A program made the translations under genes and the position numbers. A stretch of DNA of 64,000 nt from UBA9865 sp035647835 (GTDB lineage Bacteria > Bacillota > Dethiobacteria > Dethiobacterales > Dethiobacteraceae), in assembly GCA_035647835.1 (NCBI GenBank), contig DASRMS010000183.1, forward strand, positions 52,275 through 116,274, in the 5' to 3' direction. The notes under the pieces are model-generated. The model was given only the letters and a program-made list of their open reading frames with translations, searched no databases and had not been told where the DNA came from. How positions within the stretch are numbered: position 1 is the stretch's first letter; each line of letters opens with the position of its first letter. Positions 57,870-64,000 of the stretch are shown one piece after another.

Positions 57870-59507
57870 TTAATTAGCTAACAGTTGGTGGGCATGTGCT
57901 AAGGCTGCTTCGTCCTCGCCGCCTAGCATGCGCGCCAATTCAACTTCTCTTTCAGCTGCTGATAATTTTTTTAGTTTGGTCGCGGTACGGTTGTTGCTAC
58001 TCTCTTTATAAATGAGAAAATGGTGATCGGCTGCTGCCGCAATCAGGGGCTGGTGAGTTACACAAATAACTTGACGGTGTGCCGCTAACTGCTTAAGCTT
58101 TTCTGCCACCGCGCGCACTGTTAAGCCGCCGATACCGGCATCTATTTCATCAAAAATTAAAGTGGCCACAGCATCTTCCGCCGCTAAAACGCTTTTTATG
58201 GCTAACATCACGCGGGAAATTTCCCCGCCGGAAGCAGTTTTAGCCAATGAACGGAGTGGTTCACCAGCATTAGCAGCCAGTTGAAATTCAATTTTATCAC
58301 AACCGTAGGCACTGTACTGGTCTTCCGGAGTGACCACAATCACAAACTGAGCGCCCTGCAGCGCCAAATCTTGCAGCGCTAGATTAATCTGCTCACCCAA
58401 ATTAACTGCCGTCTCCTGCCGCAGCCTTGTTAGTTCTGCTGCGGCTTTTTGCAGCGCAGCTTTGGTCTCGGCAATCATGGCTGTCAGTTCTTCCCTTTTT
58501 GCCCGGCGACCAGTTAAAACCGCTAACTCTTGCTGCATTTCAGCTGTCAGGTCTGCAACTTGAGCTAGGCTTGGACCATATTTTTGTTTAAGGTGGCGAT
58601 AGGTTTCCAGCCGCTCCGTAACTGCCAGCAGCTCTTCTTCATCAAGGTGGAGCTCTTCCTGATAATACCTTAACTCCCGCGCCGCCTCCCTAATTTGCTC
58701 AGCGGCACTGCTAATCTGCTGCAGGATCTCCTGTAGTGTGGCATCAAGGTCAGCTGCTGCTGCCAGCTCTTTTTCCACCAGTCCCAATTGATCTACAATT
58801 GTGGCGTCGAAACTTCCTTCACATAAGACAGCATAAACACCAGCCGTGCGCTCTATTAATTGCTGGGCATTAGACAAGCGACGCCAACGCACTGCCAGCT
58901 CTTCTTCTTCCGCCGACGTTAAGTTTGCTTCCTCAATTTCAGCTAATTGAAAACGCAAAAAATCAGCTTGTCTAAGCACGGCGGCATCATCTCCGCCTAG
59001 CTCTTGTAAATCTTTCTGCAGCTGCTGCAGGTTTTTATACTGTGCTGACACCTGCGTACGGCACTGTGTTAATTTTTCTCCGCCATAAGCATCCAGCAGC
59101 GCTCGTTGTGTGCTGACCTCTAGCAATGATTGCTGCGTGTTTTGGCCATGCAAATCTACCAGCTGCCGACCATACACGGCCATCTGTGCAAGAGGTTCCA
59201 CCCGGCCGTTTAGCCGGCAAACATTGGGCCCGCTCCGTCGCACCTCGCGACTAAAGATTAATTCTTCTTCCTTCACTGTGGCGTCCTTGCTTTCTTCCCA
59301 CGTAAAAATGGCCTGAATAAGGGCGCTTTCTTCACCAGTGCGAATAGCGTCGGCACTGGCCCGCTCACCTAGTAATAGGCTCACGGCATTAAGCAGCATA
59401 GATTTACCAGCACCTGTTTCGCCGGTAATCACATTCAGACCAAAACCAGGATAAAAAGCTAGGTTATCAATCAGCGCCAGGTTGCGAACTTCCAACACGC
59501 GTAACAT
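57870..59507 (-). CDS. recN: DNA repair protein RecN
   Basis: SMC-like ATPase of double-strand break repair. 545 residues: Walker A GETGAGKSMLLNAVSLLLG (about 30-48), LVDLHGQNTQQSLL (about 115), two coiled-coil arms (about 160-380), signature TASGGEISRVMLAIK (about 425) and Walker B TLIFDEIDAGIGG (about 452). It directly follows nadK with 7 bases between; the argR that stands there in many Firmicutes is missing. Confidence 0.97.
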   Translation of the reverse strand: MLRVLEVRNLALIDNLAFYPGFGLNVITGETGAGKSMLLNAVSLLLGERASADAIRTGEESALIQAIFTWEESKDATVKEEELIFSREVRRSGPNVCRLNGRVEPLAQMAVYGRQLVDLHGQNTQQSLLEVSTQRALLDAYGGEKLTQCRTQVSAQYKNLQQLQKDLQELGGDDAAVLRQADFLRFQLAEIEEANLTSAEEEELAVRWRRLSNAQQLIERTAGVYAVLCEGSFDATIVDQLGLVEKELAAAADLDATLQEILQQISSAAEQIREAARELRYYQEELHLDEEELLAVTERLETYRHLKQKYGPSLAQVADLTAEMQQELAVLTGRRAKREELTAMIAETKAALQKAAAELTRLRQETAVNLGEQINLALQDLALQGAQFVIVVTPEDQYSAYGCDKIEFQLAANAGEPLRSLAKTASGGEISRVMLAIKSVLAAEDAVATLIFDEIDAGIGGLTVRAVAEKLKQLAAHRQVICVTHQPLIAAAADHHFLIYKESSNNRTATKLKKLSAAEREVELARMLGGEDEAALAHAHQLLAN

Positions 59508-59514
59508 GGCAATC

Positions 59515-60393
59515 TTACATCCTTTCTGGCTGCCAACTTATTACTTTAGTCAGTTTTTGATGCAAAAGTGTGTAAAAGTCGGTACCTTGAACTTGAATCA
59601 AGGGCGTAGTCAGTGGTGCTCTGGTCACCTGCACGATATCATCATCCTGCAGGGTAATGCCTGTTTGGCCGTCTATCGTCACCGTTACTTCTATATCTCT
59701 GGTCCAAGGACGCACAACAACACGTTCTTTACTATCAACAATCACAGAACGATGATGTAAAAGATGCGGACAAATAGGCGTTATAATCATCACATCCAGT
59801 TCTGGATTGACAATGGGGCCGCCTGCAGACAAAGAATAACCTGTAGAACCAGTGGGGGTCGAAATGATAATGCCATCACTAGGATAGGTTTCTAAATGTT
59901 TATCATTAACATATGTATCAAGATAAATAATTCGCGAGGCCACACCTTTGCTAATCACCACATCATTTAAAGCAGTGTACTCGACAAGTTGGCGATCCCC
60001 GCGAAAGACACGCGCCCATAACATGATGCGGTGGTTGATACGATAATTCCCTAGTAATAACTGTTGTAAAGCTTCTTCCAACATGGGCGGCTCTACTTCC
60101 GCTAAAAATCCCATTTGCCCTAAATTTAATCCTAAGAGCGGTAAATTGGTGCCAGAAAACTGATGTGCAGCACGTAACATCGTGCCATCGCCGCCTAAAA
60201 CCAGCACTAGATCCACTTTGCCGGGGAAATCTGCTGTATCCAGGACCGGTAGATCCGCCAGCGGCTCTAATTCATCAGAGGCAACTAGAAACGCCTGCAT
60301 ACCATGCGCGCGACAAAAGTCGGCAATACGCTCTACCATAATTTTAACATTGGCTAGCTTCTTCCAGTTGGGAACGATGCCCAAAACCTTCAT
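59515..60393 (-). CDS. nadK: NAD kinase
   Basis: Makes NADP from NAD. 292 residues: VLVLGGDGTMLRAAH (about 66-80; GGDGT binds the phosphates), LNLGQMGFLAEV, and STPTGSTGYSLSAGGPIV (about 180-197). GGAGG is 6 bases before the ATG. Confidence 0.97.
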   Translation of the reverse strand: MKVLGIVPNWKKLANVKIMVERIADFCRAHGMQAFLVASDELEPLADLPVLDTADFPGKVDLVLVLGGDGTMLRAAHQFSGTNLPLLGLNLGQMGFLAEVEPPMLEEALQQLLLGNYRINHRIMLWARVFRGDRQLVEYTALNDVVISKGVASRIIYLDTYVNDKHLETYPSDGIIISTPTGSTGYSLSAGGPIVNPELDVMIITPICPHLLHHRSVIVDSKERVVVRPWTRDIEVTVTIDGQTGITLQDDDIVQVTRAPLTTPLIQVQGTDFYTLLHQKLTKVISWQPERM

Positions 60394-60406
60394 GTCTTTC
60401 CTCCTG

Positions 60407-60820
60407 TCAAGTACGAAAGCGGACTTCCTGCAGAGTTTCTTTTTCCAGGTGTAAAATTAAGATGCCACGTGCCCGAAAAGCTAAGACATCGCGCAGTAAA
60501 CTACTGCGCCATAATTTTGACTGCAGGCGCACTTGTTTATTATCGCGTCTAATCCGCACCAGATAACGCTGCCCATGGCGTTTGACTAAATAATCGCTTT
60601 TTAAAGTAAAAGGATGCAGCTGCCCATCAATCTCCATGTTAATTGTCAGCGTTGGTTTGACCACCAAGATTTCGCAGCCAGCTTCTTCTAATATTTGTAC
60701 AGCTTTACCGCGCGCTTGTGTGGTTTTTTTGCCGCCAATTCTTCCCGAGCGGCCTGCCAGCCAGCGCGCCACAATTACTAAAATGACTAAACCAAGCAGG
60801 ACCCAGTCTTTTGATGCCAT
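60407..60820 (-). CDS. Hypothetical membrane-anchored protein
   Basis: 137 residues, unrecognised. An N-terminal membrane segment (about 6-22) leads to a basic linker (GRSGRIGGKKTTQARGKA), and a small soluble domain follows (about 38-137), with HPFTLKSDYLVKRHGQRYLV. Position between nadK and tlyA, with short gaps on both sides, shows it belongs to this operon. The Lys/Arg-rich soluble part could touch nucleic acid, but nothing proves it. Confidence 0.6.
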   Translation of the reverse strand: MASKDWVLLGLVILVIVARWLAGRSGRIGGKKTTQARGKAVQILEEAGCEILVVKPTLTINMEIDGQLHPFTLKSDYLVKRHGQRYLVRIRRDNKQVRLQSKLWRSSLLRDVLAFRARGILILHLEKETLQEVRFRT

Positions 60821-60844
60821 TTTGCACTCACCTGCCTAAGCAAT

Positions 60845-61678
60845 TTATTCGTCACGATTGGCAGGTTTCCTTTTTTCTGTTAATTCCTGATGTGCTTCAG
60901 CCACCGTAGCCGCAAAATCTATTTCCTTAGCAATGGCAGCAGCGTCTGTTGCCGCCAATAAGTGCAGCAAATATTCAATATTTCCTTCTGGACCGCGAAT
61001 AGGTGAATAACTGACGCCCGCCACGTCATAGTTCAACTCTACAGCGAGTGAGGCCACTTTTTGCAGCACAGCAAGATGATCGGCAGGGTCTCGCACGACA
61101 CCTTTTTTACCTACACGACCCTTACCAACCTCAAATTGTGGTTTAACTAAGGCCACTATTTCGGGTACCTGCAGCCGCTGTAGAGTAGGCAGCACCAGCG
61201 CCAAGGAAATAAAGGCCACATCGATGCTGGCAAACTGCACCGCTTCAGCTAGGGCCTCAGCTTCCAGATAGCGGATATTAGTTCTTTCCAGGTTGACCAC
61301 CCGGCTATCTTGGCGCAAACGCCAGTCTAGCTGCCCGTAGCCGACATCCACACTATAAACTTTTTCGGCGCCCTGCTGCAGCATACAATCTGTAAAACCA
61401 CCAGTTGAAGCACCCACGTCCATAGCCGTGCGTCCCGCTAGCTCAATTTGGAAGGCAGCGAGAGCTTTTTCCAATTTTAGCCCGCCGCGCGAGACATAAC
61501 GCGGCAATTCCTTAACCGTCACCGCAACATTAGCTGTTACCTGGGTACCAGGTTTATCTACCTGTTGCCCATCTACCGACACCAGACCCGCCATCACGGC
61601 GGCACGTGCCGCCGAGCGACTGACAAATAAAGCACGTTCTGCCAACAGAGTATCTAATCGTTTACGCTCTTTACCCAT
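60845..61678 (-). CDS. tlyA: TlyA family rRNA (cytidine-2'-O)-methyltransferase
   Basis: 277 residues: S4 domain (about 4-60: RLDTLLAERALFVSRSAARAAV) and an FtsJ-like methyltransferase domain with the SAM motif ALDVGASTGGFTDCML (about 87-100, here as MDVGASTGG) and IALVKPQFEVGKGRVGKKGVV near 180. TlyA methylates ribosomal RNA and in some bacteria affects capreomycin sensitivity. It overlaps the dxs end by 25 bases. Confidence 0.93.
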   Translation of the reverse strand: MGKERKRLDTLLAERALFVSRSAARAAVMAGLVSVDGQQVDKPGTQVTANVAVTVKELPRYVSRGGLKLEKALAAFQIELAGRTAMDVGASTGGFTDCMLQQGAEKVYSVDVGYGQLDWRLRQDSRVVNLERTNIRYLEAEALAEAVQFASIDVAFISLALVLPTLQRLQVPEIVALVKPQFEVGKGRVGKKGVVRDPADHLAVLQKVASLAVELNYDVAGVSYSPIRGPEGNIEYLLHLLAATDAAAIAKEIDFAATVAEAHQELTEKRKPANRDE

Positions 61679-63567
61679 GAGATCTTCCCTTTGCTGCTAG
61701 CTAAACCCAGACAAGCAGCAGCGATATTTTCTACAGTTAAGCCTACATCTTTAAGCAGTAAGTTACGGGCCCCATGCTGTACAAACTGATCCGGTATGCC
61801 CAACCGTTTAACCGGCAGCGTCTGTAAACCATTGTCCTCCAAATACTCTAGCACAGCCGAACCCAAACCGCCGGCCAAAACATTTTCCTCAACCGTGACC
61901 AGACCATAACGGCTGTTCAGGGCGGCACGCACCACTAGCTCTGTATCTAGTGGTTTAACAAAAATTAAATCAATCACCGCTACAGACAGGCCATTTTTCT
62001 CTAACTGGGCTGCCGCCGCCAGGGCCGGCGCGACCATTGTTCCTACCGCCAAAATGGTGACATCGCGTCCCTGCCGCAGCATCTCACCACGCCCCCAAGG
62101 CAGGCAGCGCGGCGTTTCTAATGCTGCTCCCTGCCCCTTACCGCGCGGATAACGAATCGCCACCGGACTGTTATGTTTTAGTCCGGTAAATAACGCATGT
62201 TGTAGATAATTTTCATCGCGTGGACAGATAATTGACAGGTTAGGCAGAGGGCGCAGCAAGGAAATGTCAAACACACCATGATGCGTTTCCCCATCCTCAC
62301 CTACTAAGCCAGCTCGATCTACAGCAAAGACTACAGGCAATTCCTGCATACATACGTCATGCAGCACTTGGTCATAAGCCCGTTGTAAAAACGTAGAATA
62401 AATCGCCACCACTGGCTTAAAACCCTTGCGGGCCAGACCGGCAGCAAAGGTAACGGCATGCTGCTCCGCAATGCCCACATCAAAGAAACGCTGAGGAAAA
62501 GTCTGCGCAAAACCGCTCAACCCTGTGCCTGAAGTCATAGCTGCCGTGATCGCGATCAGCTTTTGCTGCTCACGTCCCAACTGCACCATAGTATCACCGA
62601 AAACGTCAGTGTAGGAAGGCACACTGCCTCTCGTCCCAGGCTGGGGCGGCGACTGTGGATCAAAGGGGCCGACACCATGATAAAAATCAGGGTTATTTTC
62701 CGTAAAGTCATATCCTTTGCCCTTTTTCGTTAAGACATGAATGAGGATGGGACCTTTCAACTTTTTGGCACCCCGCATGACGCCCTGCATGGCCTCCAGA
62801 TTATGCCCGTTAACTGGCCCTAAATAGGTAAAGCCTAGTTCTTCAAAAAGCATGCCTGGTACAATAAGGCTTTTTACAGCATCTTTTATGCGGTCCACTG
62901 ATTTAATCATTTTTCCGCCAATGGCAGGAATCTTCAGGAGAAGTTCCTGGAAATCCTCTTTAAAACGAAAATATTTGGGGTCTGTACGAATACGACCCAA
63001 ATAAGCTGCCAAGCCACCAACATTGTGGGAAATAGACATTTCATTATCGTTTAAGACGACAATCAAATTTGTTCCCATGTCACCAGCATGATTAAGAGCT
63101 TCAAAAGCCATCCCGCCGCCCATCGCCCCATCGCCAATCACCGCCAGCACATGATTATCTTTTCCTAATAAATCGCGGGCTTGTGCCACACCTAAGGCTG
63201 CCGAGATGGAAGTAGAGCTGTGCCCCGTCTGAAAAATATCATGTTCGCTTTCTTTAATTTTCGGAAAGCCGCTCATTCCCCCGTACTGCCTTAAGCTTGC
63301 AAAACGATCAGCACGGCCAGTTAATATTTTATGGACGTAACTTTGGTGACCCACATCCCAAATAATTTCGTCAGTCGGACTATCAAAAGTAGTATGTATC
63401 GCCAGTGTTAACTCCACTACACCAAGATTCGGGGCAAGATGCCCTCCCGTTTTAGACACATTCGCCAAGAGAAAAGCACGTATCTCACCGGCTAAAGCTG
63501 TTAATTCCTTGTTACTAAGTTTTTTCAAGTCAGCCGGACCTGTGATGGTCGGCAGCAACTTACTCAT
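61654..63567 (-). CDS. dxs: 1-deoxy-D-xylulose-5-phosphate synthase
   Basis: First enzyme of the MEP isoprenoid pathway, thiamine-diphosphate dependent. 637 residues: GGHLAPNLGVVELTLAIH (about 43), VIGDGAMGGGMAFEALNHAG (about 144-163, ThDP motif GDGx~28N with N in VLNDNEMSIS), VTFAAGLARKG, and VGEDGETHHGVFDI (about 425, with the catalytic His/Glu region). ATG 63567 has GAGG 8 bases upstream. The extra C-terminal tail (KGKISWVKSVND) arises from the overlap with tlyA. With ispH and fni it shows that the MEP route is used. Confidence 0.97.
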   Translation of the reverse strand: MSKLLPTITGPADLKKLSNKELTALAGEIRAFLLANVSKTGGHLAPNLGVVELTLAIHTTFDSPTDEIIWDVGHQSYVHKILTGRADRFASLRQYGGMSGFPKIKESEHDIFQTGHSSTSISAALGVAQARDLLGKDNHVLAVIGDGAMGGGMAFEALNHAGDMGTNLIVVLNDNEMSISHNVGGLAAYLGRIRTDPKYFRFKEDFQELLLKIPAIGGKMIKSVDRIKDAVKSLIVPGMLFEELGFTYLGPVNGHNLEAMQGVMRGAKKLKGPILIHVLTKKGKGYDFTENNPDFYHGVGPFDPQSPPQPGTRGSVPSYTDVFGDTMVQLGREQQKLIAITAAMTSGTGLSGFAQTFPQRFFDVGIAEQHAVTFAAGLARKGFKPVVAIYSTFLQRAYDQVLHDVCMQELPVVFAVDRAGLVGEDGETHHGVFDISLLRPLPNLSIICPRDENYLQHALFTGLKHNSPVAIRYPRGKGQGAALETPRCLPWGRGEMLRQGRDVTILAVGTMVAPALAAAAQLEKNGLSVAVIDLIFVKPLDTELVVRAALNSRYGLVTVEENVLAGGLGSAVLEYLEDNGLQTLPVKRLGIPDQFVQHGARNLLLKDVGLTVENIAAACLGLASSKGKISWVKSVND

Positions 63568-63577
63568 GTTGTTTACC

Positions 63578-64000
63578 TCACTTTCGCTTACGAGGAAGCG
63601 CTCGTCCAAAGAATATTTTTCCCGGTAATACTGTTTCTATTTTAGTTAAAACATTAGCAAATAGTAAGATAATTACCGTCGAATGTTCTATCGCTACTGA
63701 CTTACCAAGAGCCTTGCCTCCAACGGTGAGCGCTGAAATAATTCCTGTCGCGGCAATACTGACCACGGGATTAGATTCGGCCCCAAATATTCTTACCACC
63801 AGTAACGCACTTAAAACACCACTGATGATGCCCGCGATATCCCCCACCACATCATTGCAGAAATTAGAAAAACGATCAGCATTACGAATTAAATATAATG
63901 CTTCACGCGCCCCAGGGGTTTTTTTAGCTGCTTTGGCTAAAATCGGCACTTCATCAGCAGCCGTCGCAGCAATACCGATCATATCAAATAGTATACCGGT
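63578..64000 (-). CDS. Membrane protein upstream of dxs, N-terminus beyond window
   Basis: The frame is open to base 64000, so the gene begins outside the window; 141 codons are visible. The motif FDMIGIAATAADEVPILAKAA (at the cut end), then DRFSNFCNDVVGDIAGIISG, two membrane segments (about 48-68 and 75-95) and a basic tail (GRALPRKRK). I recall related proteins described as CorB/HlyC-like membrane proteins next to dxs in Clostridia, but this is weak. An ATG at 63982 would give a truncated protein starting inside that motif. Confidence 0.65.
   Translation of the reverse strand, partial: TGILFDMIGIAATAADEVPILAKAAKKTPGAREALYLIRNADRFSNFCNDVVGDIAGIISGVLSALLVVRIFGAESNPVVSIAATGIISALTVGGKALGKSVAIEHSTVIILLFANVLTKIETVLPGKIFFGRALPRKRK

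Overview
The window is chromosomal DNA from an anaerobic, endospore-forming member of the Firmicutes, of the Clostridia or Peptococcaceae type. The evidence is a dense set of sporulation genes (spo0A, spoIVB, spoIIM, spoIIAA-spoIIAB-sigF, spoVAF, a spoIIP variant, spmA/spmB, dacB, dacF, ytfJ, a YIEGIA gene), Firmicute gene order (dxs-tlyA-nadK-recN-spoIVB-spo0A; scpA-scpB; cmk-plsC-ispH/S1), a B12-dependent lifestyle, and strictly anaerobic-looking enzymes (an Fe-S old yellow enzyme, and 2-hydroxyacyl-CoA dehydratase activase-like proteins). Almost everything is coded on the minus strand, so the window reads biologically from right to left. The plus-strand exceptions are an HTH membrane protein (1172), an Fe-S flavoenzyme (15513), a TrkA-C membrane protein (22114) and a possible 41-codon ORF (49969).

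Layout, left to right. 1-1000: the 5' part of cbiD behind a cobalamin riboswitch. 1172-2317: a lone HTH/multi-pass membrane gene. 2414-6367: a putative sporulation operon, DUF1614 - SpoIIP variant - YIEGIA - YIEGIA capping subunit - two DUF3189 paralogues. 6568-15337: housekeeping genes for isoprenoids (fni, ispH fused to S1), lipid (plsC), nucleotides (cmk) and aromatic amino acids (aroH), an HI0933-type flavoprotein, a DUF815 ATPase and unknowns. 15513-17429: the flavoenzyme. 17523-26350: a B12 block, cobC-cobS-cobU-half CobQ-cobQ plus btuDCF behind a second cobalamin riboswitch. 26421-37625: rluB, spmB/spmA/dacB, ytfJ/ytfI, prsA, scpB/scpA, trpS, an M50 protease and a DHH-CBS-CCA fusion. 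37930-39980: two activase-like proteins. 40031-44772: spoVAF, a dodecin, the spoIIA operon and dacF. 44853-49834: pdp, deoB, xerD, a small membrane protein, spoIIM and a Nudix hydrolase. 50091-54707: an envelope/division-like operon, steA-steB-GT2-MraY-like-DUF3866. 54863-64000: spo0A, a repeat array, spoIVB, recN, nadK, an unknown gene, tlyA, dxs and an incomplete membrane protein.

How the parts work together. The sporulation genes span the pathway from the master regulator (spo0A, with a readable sigma-H promoter and a 0A box), through the forespore sigma switch (spoIIA, perfect sigma-H promoter), engulfment (SpoIIM, SpoIIP variant) and sigma-K or cortex signalling (spoIVB, with a sigma-F/G-like promoter), to spore maturation and germination (spmAB, dacB, dacF, ytfJ, spoVAF). 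A dodecin gene inside this region has its own terminator pair and a sigma-F-like promoter. The B12 genes cover import (BtuFCD) and the late nucleotide-loop steps (CobU, CobS, CobC), with CobQ for amidation.

Most worth a second look: the YIEGIA/SpoIIP-variant/DUF3189 operon, the half-length CobQ paralogue overlapping cobQ, the probable forespore dodecin, the SteA-SteB glycosyltransferase operon, and the tandem repeat array between spoIVB and spo0A that carries pieces of the spoIVB terminator. All product names come from reading the sequence; no database search was run.
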